36,453 bases of DNA from NCBI GenBank assembly GCA_027306695.1, contig DAHUZH010000022.1, positions 1 through 36,453 of the forward strand. Reading direction: 5' to 3'. Made by a program: the position numbers and the translations under genes. Below are positions 6,871 to 16,183 of this stretch, piece by piece. This stretch comes from Acidobacteriaceae bacterium. Lineage in GTDB: Bacteria; Acidobacteriota; Terriglobia; Terriglobales; Acidobacteriaceae. The notes under the pieces are model-generated. The model searched no databases. It was given only the letters and a program-made list of their open reading frames with translations, and was not told where the DNA came from. Each line of letters begins with the position of its first letter. Position 1 is the first letter of the stretch.

Positions 6871-9800
6871 ATGGCCGAAATCAGCAAGACGCAAACCACC
6901 CACGCAACCGGCAAAGCCGGACAGATCCCAACTGTTTCCGCAAAAGCGGCCACCCAGACTGGCCTGCAATTTGAGCGCTTTTTCAGCCGCCCGGATATTT
7001 CCCCCTTCGATGAAATCCAGTGGGACCGCCGCACCGCGTCCATCGTGGACTCCAAAGGCAACAGCATCTTCGAGCAGAAAGACGTCGAGGTCCCCATCGA
7101 CTGGTCGATGACCGCGACCAACATCGTGGCCAGCAAGTACCTCCATGGGCAGATCGATACGCCGGAGCGCGAAACCGGCGTCCGCCAGTTGATCGGGCGC
7201 GTGGCCGAGACCATCCGCGACTGGGGCATGGCGGGAGGCTACTTCCGCACGCCGGAAGATGCGGCCATCTTCTTTGACGAGTTGTCCCACATGCTCCTGA
7301 ACCAGAAAGTGGCCTTCAACTCGCCCGTCTGGTTCAATGTGGGCTGCGACCGGCTGGAGCCGAACTCCGACGCGCAGAACTGGCACTGGAACCCGCACAC
7401 CTGCGCGGTGGAGTTTTCCGTCACCGGCTATCGCAGTCCGCAGTGCTCGGCCTGCTTCATCAATTCCGTCAAGGACTCGCTCGACTCCATCCTGACTCTG
7501 GCCAAGACCGAAGGCATGCTGTTCAAGTGGGGGTCCGGTACGGGGACGAACCTTTCCACCATCCGCGGGTCCACAGAGGTCCTCTCCGGCGGCGGCACAG
7601 CCTCGGGTCCCCTCAGCTTTATGCGCGGCTTCGACGCCTTCGCGGGCGTCATCAAGTCCGGCGGCAAGACCCGCCGCGCGGCCAAGATGGTCATCCTCAA
7701 CATCGACCATCCCGACATCGTCGATTTCATTGAGTGCAAATCCAAAGAAGAGGCCAAGGCCTGGACGCTGATGCGCGCCGGCTACGATGGCTCCGGCCCC
7801 GACTCCGAGGCCTTCACCTCGATCTTCTTCCAGAACGCCAACAACTCCGTGCGCGTGAACGACGAATTTATGCGCGCGGTTGAAAACGACGGCGAGTTCT
7901 CCACCCGCTCAGTCAAGGATGGCGCGCCGTTTGCGACCTACAAGGCGCGCGACCTGATGCGCAAGATCGCGGAAAATACCTGGCACTGCGGCGACCCCGG
8001 CATGCAATATGACACCACCATCAACAAGTGGCACACCTCGAAGAACACGGGCCGCATCAATGCCTCGAACCCCTGCTCGGAGTACATGTTTCTCGACGAT
8101 TCGGCATGCAACCTGGCCAGTTTCAATTTGCTGAAATTTGTAACTCCCACGGGCACATTCGATGTTCCCGCCTATCGCCACGCCGTCGATGTCCTCATCA
8201 CCGCGATGGACATTCTGGTCGACAACTCCGGCTATCCGACGGAGGCGATCGGCCGCAACTCGCACGACTATCGTCCGCTTGGATTGGGCTACGCCAACCT
8301 GGGCGCGCTGCTGATGGCCTGCGGTCTGCCTTACGACTCCGACGCTGGCCGCGACTTCGCCGGCTGCCTGACGGCGATCATGTGCGGTCAGGCATACCTG
8401 CAATCCTCGCGCGTGGCGGAGCAGTGCGCGTCGCTGGCCCCAGCCACGCCACTGACGCAATCGACCGACCGCTCCGGCGGCGCGTGCCCTGGCTTCTACG
8501 TCAACCGCGAGCCATTCCTCGATGTCATTCGCATGCACCGCGCGGAAGTCAACAAAATCGGCCGCTCCAGCACCAGCGCGGAGCCGTTCGAGGTTCCGCA
8601 GCTCGACGAACTGCTCGAAGCCAGCCGCGATTGCTGGGACCAGGCGCTCGCGCACGGCGAGAAGCACGGCTATCGCAACTCGCAGGTCACAGTCCTTGCG
8701 CCCACCGGGACCATCGGCTTCATGATGGACTGCGACACCACCGGCGTCGAGCCGGACCTGGCGCTGGTCAAATATAAGAAGCTGGTTGGCGGCGGCATGA
8801 TCAAAATCGTCAATAACACCGTCCCGGCAGCGCTGTTCAAACTCGGCTATAACAATGACGCTGTCGACGCCATCGTCAGTTACATTGACGCGACCGGCAC
8901 GATTGAAGGCGCGCCGGGGTTGAAGCCGGAGCATCTGCCGGTCTTCGATTGCAGCTTCAAAGCGTCGAAGGGCACGCGCAGCATCCAGTACATGGGCCAC
9001 GTCCGCATGATGTCCGCCACGCAGCCCTTTCTTTCCGGCGCAATCTCGAAGACCGTGAACCTGCCCAACAACGCCAGCGTCGATGACATTGCCGAAGCCT
9101 ACATGGAGTCATGGCGGCAGGGCCTGAAGGCTGTCGCCGTCTATCGCGACGGCTCGAAGGGCACGCAGCCATTGAATGTGACGGACTCGGAGAGCAGCAG
9201 TGGCAACTCCGCGCTGGATGCGGTCGCCGAGCAGTTACTCAGCAACATTGCCCGGCTCCCCATGGATGCGGCGGCGGTCGAAACGCTGGTGGCGCAGCTT
9301 GCCGCCAAGCCCTCGGAAAAAATCCAGATGCCAGCATCGAGCCTGGAAACGCTGGCCCGCGCCACCCTGCAGAACGCCTCGGCGGTCGTGCTGACACAGC
9401 AGGACCCCAACGCGCCGCCGCGCACCGTGCGTCATCGCCTGCCGGAAGAACGGGCCTCGCTCACGCACAAGTTTTCCATCGCCGGGCATGAGGGTTACAT
9501 CACCGTCGGCCTGTATCCCAACGGCCAGCCGGGAGAAATCTTCATCAAGATGGCCAAGGAAGGCTCGACCGTCAGCGGCCTGATGGATGCGTTCGCCACT
9601 GCCATTTCGCTCTCGCTGCAACATGGCGTGCCGCTCAAGGTGCTGTGCGAAAAGTTCGCGCACACCCGCTTTGAGCCCTCCGGCTGGACTGGAAATGAGC
9701 AGATCGGATTCGCCAAGTCGATCATGGACTACATCTTCCGCTGGCTCCAGTTGCGCTTCCTGTCGGGCACGCAGCTCACGCTGTTCGCCGGAATGGCGCA

Positions 9801-10107
9801 GCAGGCCGCCGTCGCAACCGATGTGCTGCATGCATTCGCGCCGGAGCAGCACCAGCCCACACGCGGCATGGGTGCGACCTCGGCCCCGCAGGGCGGCATC
9901 CTGCCGGAGTTGCAGGCAAGCCGCGCTCAGACAGAAGAAGGCAGCCTGCGCATGGAAGACCGCGGCCTGCTCCACGCCGCCGATGCCATGCGCGAATTTG
10001 TCGACATGGGGGACGCGCCCAGTTGCCACACCTGCGGCGCCATCATGATTCGTAACGGTAGCTGTTACAAATGCGTGGAATGCGGTTCCACCAGCGGATG
10101 CAGCTAA
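6871..10107 (+). CDS. nrdJ: Vitamin B12-dependent ribonucleoside-diphosphate reductase (class II)
   Basis: A 1078-residue adenosylcobalamin-dependent ribonucleotide reductase that makes deoxyribonucleotides without oxygen-dependent radical generation. QCSACF carries the first redox cysteine (C195). NPCSE at 400-404 carries the radical cysteine C402 with N400 and E404. C413 in SACNLASFN is the second redox cysteine. The 11-residue distance between C402 and C413 is that of the Thermotoga NrdJ type. GTIGFMMDCDTTGVEP and VAVYRDGSKG are further barrel motifs. The C-terminal region (about residues 850-1000) is the NrdJ-specific extension, and the end carries CHTCG and CYKCVECG, a zinc-ribbon-like cysteine tail for re-reduction. 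The start is set by AGGAG ten bases upstream. It is a single-gene unit with a promoter at 6571 and a terminator at 10115. It needs cobalamin made or imported elsewhere. Confidence 0.97.
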   Translation: MAEISKTQTTHATGKAGQIPTVSAKAATQTGLQFERFFSRPDISPFDEIQWDRRTASIVDSKGNSIFEQKDVEVPIDWSMTATNIVASKYLHGQIDTPERETGVRQLIGRVAETIRDWGMAGGYFRTPEDAAIFFDELSHMLLNQKVAFNSPVWFNVGCDRLEPNSDAQNWHWNPHTCAVEFSVTGYRSPQCSACFINSVKDSLDSILTLAKTEGMLFKWGSGTGTNLSTIRGSTEVLSGGGTASGPLSFMRGFDAFAGVIKSGGKTRRAAKMVILNIDHPDIVDFIECKSKEEAKAWTLMRAGYDGSGPDSEAFTSIFFQNANNSVRVNDEFMRAVENDGEFSTRSVKDGAPFATYKARDLMRKIAENTWHCGDPGMQYDTTINKWHTSKNTGRINASNPCSEYMFLDDSACNLASFNLLKFVTPTGTFDVPAYRHAVDVLITAMDILVDNSGYPTEAIGRNSHDYRPLGLGYANLGALLMACGLPYDSDAGRDFAGCLTAIMCGQAYLQSSRVAEQCASLAPATPLTQSTDRSGGACPGFYVNREPFLDVIRMHRAEVNKIGRSSTSAEPFEVPQLDELLEASRDCWDQALAHGEKHGYRNSQVTVLAPTGTIGFMMDCDTTGVEPDLALVKYKKLVGGGMIKIVNNTVPAALFKLGYNNDAVDAIVSYIDATGTIEGAPGLKPEHLPVFDCSFKASKGTRSIQYMGHVRMMSATQPFLSGAISKTVNLPNNASVDDIAEAYMESWRQGLKAVAVYRDGSKGTQPLNVTDSESSSGNSALDAVAEQLLSNIARLPMDAAAVETLVAQLAAKPSEKIQMPASSLETLARATLQNASAVVLTQQDPNAPPRTVRHRLPEERASLTHKFSIAGHEGYITVGLYPNGQPGEIFIKMAKEGSTVSGLMDAFATAISLSLQHGVPLKVLCEKFAHTRFEPSGWTGNEQIGFAKSIMDYIFRWLQLRFLSGTQLTLFAGMAQQAAVATDVLHAFAPEQHQPTRGMGATSAPQGGILPELQASRAQTEEGSLRMEDRGLLHAADAMREFVDMGDAPSCHTCGAIMIRNGSCYKCVECGSTSGCS

Positions 10108-10114
10108 TTGCAAG

Positions 10115-10151
10115 TTGGACCCAGTTGTTTTACTGACTGGGTCCAATTTTT
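10115..10151 (+). terminator. Rho-independent terminator of nrdJ
   Basis: TTGGACCCAGT (10115-10125) pairs perfectly with ACTGGGTCCAA (10136-10146) around a ten-base loop and is followed directly by TTTTTAT. It starts eight bases after the nrdJ stop codon, a textbook arrangement. Confidence 0.92.
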
Positions 10152-10503
10152 ATGGAGTGACAATATGGTAACGAGAAAATGTCCGGCAGGCAGACGATTG
10201 TTAAACAGGAGTGCGATCACTGGCAGGATTGTCAGACGTTCTACTGTAGTGAGGCACAAACGCACCACAGTTACGGAATGTACCCGGATCAAAAGTCGAG
10301 CGCCAAAGCGTAGTTCCTCGAAGCGAGGCTACTCAAAGCGGTGAGCACAACTTTGGCTAACTGTGGAATGCACCAAGATCAGAGGATTGGTGTGTTCAAT
10401 GAGCCAAAATAGTGTAGACATCGGGGTAGTTCGCGAAGCGTTCTTTGATTGGCTGCGTAAGCCGTACACAAATACAGCAAACTACAGACAGCTTTCTAAG
10501 GAT
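10152..10503. other. Gap between nrdJ terminator and IS element
   Basis: About 350 bases without a supported gene. A short plus-strand frame at 10165-10344 (59 residues, very Arg/Lys/Ser-rich, starting MVTRKCPAGRR) has TGGAGTG in front of its ATG, but its composition is that of translated non-coding DNA and I do not call it. A loosely repeated 17-mer, GGAATGTACCCGGATCA at 10275 and GGAATGCACCAAGATCA at 10365, is the only structure seen. Confidence 0.4.
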
Positions 10504-11362
10504 CTGTCCAGAAACTAACGAAAGGAACCTGGGAAGGAATATGCGGAGAGGCTTTCGGTCGATAGGGTAGGGGCATGTACCCGGGCGATTTGACGGACAG
10601 GCAATGGTTCCGGCTCTCGCCGCCGTTGAACGAACCACGCGGTGGGCGTCACGCTGGAGGCCGGCCACGGAAGCATGCGCAGCGCCGGGTGGTGGACGCC
10701 TTGCTGTATGTGGTGAAGACGGGCTGTCAGTGGCGTCAGTTGCCGAGCGATTTTCCTCCCTGGAAAACAGTCCATGAGCATTTTCGCGCCTGGCGCGACA
10801 GCGGAGTGTGGGAACGCATCGGACAGACGCTCCGCGAACAGGGCCGCAAGGCAGGCGGACGAAACGCCAAGCCCACCGTGGCGATTATCGATTCGCAGTC
10901 TGCCAGGACGGCGCTAAAAGGGGGGCGGCGCGGTTACGATGCGGGCAAGAAAATCGAAGGGCGAAAGCGGCACGTCGCGGTAGACACGCAAGGCAACCTG
11001 TTGGCGGTGATCGTGCATTCGGCAGGCATTCAGGACCGGGTGGCCGCCCGCGCCGTGTTGATGCGCCTGTTCTGCCGCTTCGACTCAATCACCACAGTCT
11101 TCGCCGACGGCGGCTACACCGGCAAACTGATCGAATGGGCGAAAGATATGTTCGACTACTCTGTCGAGATCGTACAACGCAACGAACAACACACGTTTCG
11201 CATACTGCCAAAGCGCTGGATCGTCCAACGCACCTTCGCCGGGCTCAACTGGTCACGTCGTCTCAGCAAAGACTACGAACTTCGCCACACTTCCGCTGAA
11301 ACCATGATCCATATCTCATTCGCGCACCTGCTCCTGCGACGATCTCCTTAGTTTCTGGACAG
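10504..11362 (+). mobile_element. Insertion sequence, IS5 family, complete
   Basis: Perfect 15-bp terminal inverted repeats CTGTCCAGAAACTAA (10504-10518) and TTAGTTTCTGGACAG (11348-11362) enclose one intact transposase gene. Similarity may extend outward for about seven bases (left TAAGGAT, right complement TAAGACC) with mismatches, so the true tips could lie a few bases further out. A clean target duplication is not evident, though CTAAG on the left and CTTAG on the right are suggestive of a YTAR-type target. The element is about 0.86 kb, the normal size for single-gene IS5-family members. It has landed between the nrdJ terminator and the DUF2961 gene without disrupting either. Confidence 0.88.
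10575..11351 (+). CDS. IS5-family transposase (DDE)
   Basis: A 258-residue single-frame transposase. The N-terminal DUF4096-like segment DLTDRQWFRLSPPL is followed by RRVVDALLYVVKTGCQWRQL and the RNase H-like catalytic domain. The first acidic residue is D106 in AIIDSQSAR, the second is D178 in FADGGYTG, and the third is E235 in SKDYE, after the RR-x-SKDYE signature of the IS5 family. All three are present and the frame is intact, so it could be active. The stop codon TAG lies inside the right inverted repeat. The ATG at 10575 is preceded by GGTAGGGG. No second frame or programmed frameshift is needed, unlike the IS427 subgroup. Confidence 0.93.
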   Translation: MYPGDLTDRQWFRLSPPLNEPRGGRHAGGRPRKHAQRRVVDALLYVVKTGCQWRQLPSDFPPWKTVHEHFRAWRDSGVWERIGQTLREQGRKAGGRNAKPTVAIIDSQSARTALKGGRRGYDAGKKIEGRKRHVAVDTQGNLLAVIVHSAGIQDRVAARAVLMRLFCRFDSITTVFADGGYTGKLIEWAKDMFDYSVEIVQRNEQHTFRILPKRWIVQRTFAGLNWSRRLSKDYELRHTSAETMIHISFAHLLLRRSP

Positions 11363-11582
11363 GGTCTTAGGGAATTGGCCATCTCCCCATCTCATCTCAG
11401 CTAACACGCTCCGTATATAGCAATTAAGATGCGTCTGCCCTGCCCTTTTCGGCCCATTGCTCGACTTCTTTTAGGTACTGTTTTATGATCTCGAAGCGAC
11501 AGCAGATATCTCTCGAACAAATTGGTGTGCCGCGTGGGGGATTTGATTCACGGTAAACAGTATGTTTCATAAGGAGGCAGCC

Positions 11583-12713
11583 ATGAAGCGGCTTGGGATT
11601 CTTCTCCTGCTTGCGGTCACTTCCGCGCATGTAAGCCATGCCCAGAACTCAAGTTGGCAGCCGGATGTTACCCGCCAACAGACGTACTCTCCGCATCGTG
11701 CTTCCAGTGCAGACCCCAAGGGCGCGAACGCAGACTTTCGCAGAATTGCCTTGGGTGCGACGCTGACGGTGTTGGATACGGACGGTCCTGGAACGATTTC
11801 GCATATCTGGTTCACCATTGCGGATGGCGAATCCTACAGCCTGAAAAAGATCGTCTTGCGCATGTATTGGGATGGAGAAGAGACGCCCAGTGTGGAGACT
11901 CCTATCGGAGACTTCTTCGGCCTGGGCCTCGGTTACTACTACCGCTGGCAATCTGAAATGCTGTCTGTCGGCAGCGATAAAAGTTTGAACAGCTTTTTCC
12001 CTATGCCCTTTCGACGGCATGCGCGCATTACGATCACAAACGAAGGTCAGCAGCCCATAGGCAGTTTCTACTACAACATCGATTATCAGATCTACTCTCA
12101 TCCGCTGCCCGCGGATACTTTATATTTTCACGCGCAGTATCGTCAGGCACAGCCCAACCATGGTTGGACCAACAACTCAACGGGCAATGGCGAGCGGCAT
12201 GGGAATAACAGGGTGAACCTCGATGGGCAGGACAATTATGTTTGGATGGAGGCCAGGGGGCACGGGCAGTATGTTGGCGTCACCATGTCCGTCTTGCAGA
12301 ACCAGGATGGCTGGTGGGGAGAAGGAGACGACATGTTCTTTATCGACGGCGCAAAAATGCCTTCGATCGCAGGGACCGGTTCCGAGGATTACTTTCTTGG
12401 CGCATGGGATTTTGGAGGCAAGCCATTTTCATATCAGCTTTACGGAGCGCCTGTTGTCGGTAAGGAATTGGCAGGCAGCCGATCCAGCGTCTATCGCTTC
12501 CATCTCGACTCTCCAATCCCGTTCACCACGTCTTTCAAAGCCACCATCGAGCATGGAAATACGAACGACCGCTCGGACAATTTTTACTCTGTCGCATATT
12601 GGTATCAAGCCGAGCCCCACGCACCATTCCCTCCTTTGCCGCCTGTCGAACAAAGACTGCCCGCACTGCAACCGGTAGGTGGTTCCGGGAATGCATCCCC
12701 GCTTGCTCACTAG
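11583..12713 (+). CDS. Secreted DUF2961 protein, GH172-like glycoside hydrolase
   Basis: A 376-residue protein with a Sec signal peptide (MKRLGILLLLAVTSAHVSHA, cleavage about residue 20), so it acts in the periplasm or outside. The rest is the DUF2961 double jelly-roll domain: GTISHIWFTI, RMYWDGEETPSVETPIGDFFG, then FFPMPF, then GWWGEGDDMFFIDG and GTGSEDYFLGAW. Characterised relatives (glycoside hydrolase family 172) act on alpha-D-fructofuranosides, difructose anhydride I or D-arabinan. Their catalytic pair is two Glu residues 21 positions apart, which matches E247 (GEGD) and E268 (GSEDY) here. The start at 11583 was chosen over an ATG at 11562 because AAGGAGG lies 6-9 bases before it and the signal peptide begins there. 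It is a stand-alone gene after the IS5 element. The real substrate is unknown. Confidence 0.88.
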   Translation: MKRLGILLLLAVTSAHVSHAQNSSWQPDVTRQQTYSPHRASSADPKGANADFRRIALGATLTVLDTDGPGTISHIWFTIADGESYSLKKIVLRMYWDGEETPSVETPIGDFFGLGLGYYYRWQSEMLSVGSDKSLNSFFPMPFRRHARITITNEGQQPIGSFYYNIDYQIYSHPLPADTLYFHAQYRQAQPNHGWTNNSTGNGERHGNNRVNLDGQDNYVWMEARGHGQYVGVTMSVLQNQDGWWGEGDDMFFIDGAKMPSIAGTGSEDYFLGAWDFGGKPFSYQLYGAPVVGKELAGSRSSVYRFHLDSPIPFTTSFKATIEHGNTNDRSDNFYSVAYWYQAEPHAPFPPLPPVEQRLPALQPVGGSGNASPLAH

Positions 12714-12820
12714 ACAAGTTCCTTTTCATAAATTCCGCAATCAATGGCCTATTCGTCAAATCGCATTTAGCCGTGCCTCCGCTTGCGCAACATAAACGTG
12801 CGTCAAGCATTTCCTTGCCG

Positions 12821-14446
12821 TCACTCCATCGGCTCGACATGCTTGGGCCGGTAGCGAGGTTTTTTCATCAGATAGCCAATGGGGATAAGGCACGCCGTCA
12901 ACAACACCAGAACATGCACGGTGTCCACGTAGGCCAGAGTGCGCGCCTGCCGCAGCATCATGTTGTAAATCTGCGCCATGGAGCCTGCGGTTGCGTCCGC
13001 GTGGGAGTAGCCGCCATTCTCCAGCGCGCCAGTCAAGCCCTGTTGGAGCGCAAGATATTTCATCGACGCCGGGTAGACATGCGCGGCCAGAAACTGCTGA
13101 TGGGTCAGGGAGCGCCGCGTCAGCATGGTGGTGATAAACGATATACCGACACTGCCGCCGAGATTGCGGGCCAGAGCCGTCAGGCCGGAGACTTCATTGT
13201 TTTTCTCCTGCGGCACGCCGACGTAGGACATCACGCTGATGGGCACGAAGAGAAATGGCATGCCCAGCACCATCACCACGCGCCAACTCGCCGCGTCCCA
13301 AAAGCTGATGCTGAGGTCCAGGTCGCCGATGCGCCAGATGCCAAGCGTCAGCAGGCAGAAGCCAAACGTAATCATCAGGCGCGGATCGATCTTCTGCCCG
13401 ATATAGCCGACGACGGGAAACAGCACCATCAGCACCAGTCCGCCGAGGGAGAGCGCCAGGCCGGCCTGGGTCGCCGTGTAGCCGAGCAGTTCCTGCAAAA
13501 ACTGCGGGATCATCACGGTCGTCGAATAGAGGGCCGCGCCAATCAACAGCATGACAAGTTGCGTCATCGCGAAGTTGCGCTTGCGATAGAGCCTTAGATC
13601 GATGATGGGATGTTCCGTCGTCAGTTCGCGATACAGGAACACGATCAGACCGATGCCAGCCGTCCAGGCGCACGCGACGATAAACCGCGAACTGAACCAG
13701 TCGTCCTCCTGGCCTTTGTCGAGCATGAATTGCAGAGAAGCGATGGTCAGGGCAAGCAAGCCGAGCCCTATGCCGTCGATGCCGCCAACTTTCTTGCGCA
13801 TCTTTTGTAAATACGGCGGGTCCTGGACGATACGGCTGGTGAGCAGCAGAGACAGAATGCCAACGGGGATATTCAGAAAGAAAATCCAGCGCCAGGTGTA
13901 GTTGTCGGTGATCCAGCCGCCGATGGTGGGGCCAATGGCAGGCGCAAGAACGACGGCCATGCCATAGAGAGAAAACGCGAGGCTTCGTTTTTCTGGCGGA
14001 AAGGTGTCGGCCAGGATGGCGCGTTCGCTCGGTTGCAGACCGCCGCCGCCAATGCCTTGCACGATACGAAAGAAAATCAGCATGGGCAGGGAAGTGGCAA
14101 GGCCGCAGAGAAAGGACGAAAGCGTAAACAGCGCGACGCAGATCATATAAAAACGCTTGCGTCCGATGCGGTTGGAAATCCAACCGCTGATCGGCAGCAC
14201 GATGGCGTTGGAGACTAGGTACGAAGTCAGTACCCAGGTGGCTTCGTCATAGCTGGCGCCGAGCGACCCAGCGATGTGTGGCAGCGCAACGTTGGCGATG
14301 CTGGAATCGAGCGATTCCATGAACGTGGCCAGCGTCACCGTAAAGGTGATCACCCACGGATTGAATCGCGGCTTCCAGTGTTCGTAGTGAAACTCGCTGT
14401 CGTAGTCCTGCCCTTTGGAGGCGGGAACAACGGAAGACTGCGCCAT
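12821..14446 (-). CDS. DHA2-family MFS multidrug exporter (EmrB/QacA type)
   Basis: A 541-residue transporter with about 14 membrane segments, the hallmark of the DHA2 drug:H+ antiporter group. Family signatures are DSSIANVALPHIAGSLG in the first helix (motif D1), SGWISNRIGRKRFY (motif A), RIVQGIGGGGLQPSERAILA (motif B, with its Arg) and GPTIGGWI (motif C of antiporters). It acts in the inner membrane. In many Gram-negative genomes EmrB partners with an EmrA membrane-fusion protein and a TolC-like channel. Neither is visible here, so the partners must be elsewhere or the pump works alone. The start has GGGGAG six bases upstream. The gene is convergent with the DUF2961 gene and divergent from meaB. 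The substrate is unknown. Confidence 0.93.
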   Translation of the reverse strand: MAQSSVVPASKGQDYDSEFHYEHWKPRFNPWVITFTVTLATFMESLDSSIANVALPHIAGSLGASYDEATWVLTSYLVSNAIVLPISGWISNRIGRKRFYMICVALFTLSSFLCGLATSLPMLIFFRIVQGIGGGGLQPSERAILADTFPPEKRSLAFSLYGMAVVLAPAIGPTIGGWITDNYTWRWIFFLNIPVGILSLLLTSRIVQDPPYLQKMRKKVGGIDGIGLGLLALTIASLQFMLDKGQEDDWFSSRFIVACAWTAGIGLIVFLYRELTTEHPIIDLRLYRKRNFAMTQLVMLLIGAALYSTTVMIPQFLQELLGYTATQAGLALSLGGLVLMVLFPVVGYIGQKIDPRLMITFGFCLLTLGIWRIGDLDLSISFWDAASWRVVMVLGMPFLFVPISVMSYVGVPQEKNNEVSGLTALARNLGGSVGISFITTMLTRRSLTHQQFLAAHVYPASMKYLALQQGLTGALENGGYSHADATAGSMAQIYNMMLRQARTLAYVDTVHVLVLLTACLIPIGYLMKKPRYRPKHVEPME

Positions 14447-14681
14447 GCCTGCTCCCCAAGGTTTTTACAAAATTTTCAAGTCAAGATTGAAAGGATGTGA
14501 ACTTCAAGAATAATTCACAGCGCGGCAGATCGAAACATCGAACGTACGTTCCATTGTCATTCCGTTGCTATTTCTTTGATTCCCACCATTACGTCAAGAT
14601 GCAGGCAATGTTTTCTCTGGACTTTTTCCATGCACTTCGCAATTTCATGCGGCCCTCGAACGCGATATCATCGCAACGAGT

Positions 14682-15695
14682 ATGGCGACTTCAACGACCA
14701 CTGGGGCGGCATCACTGGAAGACCCAAAGACACTCATCGCACGCCTGCGTTCCGGCGATGTTCGTGCGCTGGCGCGGGCCATTTCCCTGGTGGAGAATGA
14801 CGCCCCCGGCGCGGCGGACGTTTTGTCAGGCTGTTTTCCCTATACCGGCCAAGCGTTGCGCATTGGCCTGACCGGCGCTCCCGGAGCCGGCAAGAGCACG
14901 CTGGTCGATCTACTGGCGCGACATTATCGCGCGCAGTCGGAAAGCGTCGGAATCGTGGCAGTCGATCCCACCAGCCCCTTCACCGGAGGAGCGATCCTGG
15001 GCGACCGCATTCGGATGCAGAGCCATCACGCGGACCCCGGCCTGTACATCCGCAGCATGGCAACGCGCGGATTTCTCGGCGGCCTTGCATCGACAACGGC
15101 GGACATTGCCTCCATCGTGGAAGCCAGCGGCAAGACACGCCTGATGATTGAGACCGTCGGTGTTGGCCAGGATGAAGTGGATATTGTCCGGCTGGCCGAT
15201 GTGACGGTTGTGATCCTCGTGCCTGGCCTGGGCGACGATGTGCAGAGCATCAAGGCCGGCATTTTGGAGATTGCGGACATTTTTGTGGTGAACAAAAGCG
15301 ACCGTGAAGGCGCGGACCGTGTGGAGCGCGAAATTCGCGCCATGCAATCCCTGGGCGACCACGCAGAAGGCTGGGTCCCGCCGGTGGTGCGGACCGTCGC
15401 CAGCACGGGCGAAGGCACAACTGCACTGGCGGAAACGATCGAACGCTGTGCCCAGTGGCTGCGGGAGAGTGGAAAGCTGGAGCAGAAGCGCACCGCTGCA
15501 TGGCAGCAACGCCTGTTGGAGATGGTCCGTCAACGGTTGACGCGCGAACTGGTGCAGCACCATCTGGGGACCTCCGAGCTGGCAACGTATGCGCGGGCGG
15601 TTGCCGCGCGAGACGAAGATCCTTATGTTCTGGTAGAACGTCTGGTGCGTGGTTTGGTGGATTTGCACAGCGGCGAATCGCGGCCCTCCATCTAA
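14682..15695 (+). CDS. meaB: Methylmalonyl-CoA mutase-associated GTPase MeaB
   Basis: A 337-residue G3E-family P-loop GTPase that loads and protects the adenosylcobalamin cofactor of methylmalonyl-CoA mutase. The Walker A loop is GAPGAGKS (residues 65-72), the switch region has DPTSPFTGGAILGDRIRM, the Walker B segment is MIETVGVGQDEVDI, and NKSD gives guanine specificity. The C-terminal helix region (RQRLTRELVQHHLG) is the dimerisation arm. The length matches MeaB/ArgK. The start ATG has no strong ribosome site. The partner epimerase gene follows 74 bases downstream, but the mutase itself is not in the window. The older name ArgK (arginine/ornithine transport kinase) is probably a misannotation of this family. 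Confidence 0.94.
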   Translation: MATSTTTGAASLEDPKTLIARLRSGDVRALARAISLVENDAPGAADVLSGCFPYTGQALRIGLTGAPGAGKSTLVDLLARHYRAQSESVGIVAVDPTSPFTGGAILGDRIRMQSHHADPGLYIRSMATRGFLGGLASTTADIASIVEASGKTRLMIETVGVGQDEVDIVRLADVTVVILVPGLGDDVQSIKAGILEIADIFVVNKSDREGADRVEREIRAMQSLGDHAEGWVPPVVRTVASTGEGTTALAETIERCAQWLRESGKLEQKRTAAWQQRLLEMVRQRLTRELVQHHLGTSELATYARAVAARDEDPYVLVERLVRGLVDLHSGESRPSI

Positions 15696-15769
15696 CGGAT
15701 GGTTGCGCCGCGCGGTCGAAGTATCGTGTAAGCCACGCGCGCATGAGGAAAGGGTCAAAGGTAACAAAT

Positions 15770-16183
15770 ATGTTTCGCATCGATCATTTGGGAATCGCGG
15801 TCCGTGACTTGCAGCAGGCCCGCAGTTTTTATGAGCTGGTTGGAATGCAAGCCGGGCCGGAAGAAATTATTGAGCACGAGCAGGTGCGTACGGTGATGAT
15901 TCCTGCGGGGGAGAGCCGCATTGAGTTGCTCGAACCTACTTCCCCGGACTCTGTGATTGGCCGCTTCATCGATCGCCGCGGGGAAGGGATGCATCATGTG
16001 GCGCTGCATGTGGATGACATCGCTGATGTGTTTGCCGAGATGAAGGGTGCTGGGATGCGATTGGTCTCAGATGAATTGAAGATCGGCGCGGGCGGCCATC
16101 TCTATTTCTTTGTGCATCCTTCATGCACTGGCGGAGTGCTGGTGGAAATCTGCCAGAATGCCGACGCGGACGTGCCCGCCTGA
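15770..16183 (+). CDS. mce: Methylmalonyl-CoA epimerase
   Basis: A 137-residue vicinal-oxygen-chelate (glyoxalase-fold) protein. It interconverts (2R)- and (2S)-methylmalonyl-CoA in propionyl-CoA metabolism. RIDHLGIAVRDL has the first metal-ligand His, GMHHVALHVDDI carries the second half-site HHVA, and VLVEICQ has the last Glu ligand. RIELLEP is the middle metal-binding strand. The ATG at 15770 was chosen because the protein start FRIDHLGIAV fits the family exactly. An in-frame ATG nine codons upstream lacks a ribosome site. The stop codon TGA overlaps the tsaB start by one base, so translation is probably coupled. Confidence 0.92.
   Translation: MFRIDHLGIAVRDLQQARSFYELVGMQAGPEEIIEHEQVRTVMIPAGESRIELLEPTSPDSVIGRFIDRRGEGMHHVALHVDDIADVFAEMKGAGMRLVSDELKIGAGGHLYFFVHPSCTGGVLVEICQNADADVPA

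Noticed and set aside
10165..10344. Small Arg/Lys-rich open frame between nrdJ and the IS
   Set aside because: A ribosome-like TGGAGTG precedes it, but the composition is that of translated non-coding DNA and no homologous pattern is known to me.
10275..10381. Two similar 17-mers (GGAATG-x-ACC-x-x-GATCA) 90 bases apart upstream of the IS
   Set aside because: Only two imperfect copies, no symmetry and no link to a gene; chance or an old local duplication.
12599..13597. A 332-codon open frame on the plus strand antisense to the MFS exporter
   Set aside because: It overlaps a confident 14-helix transporter and its product is a Gln/His/Arg-rich string with no signal, domain or ribosome site.
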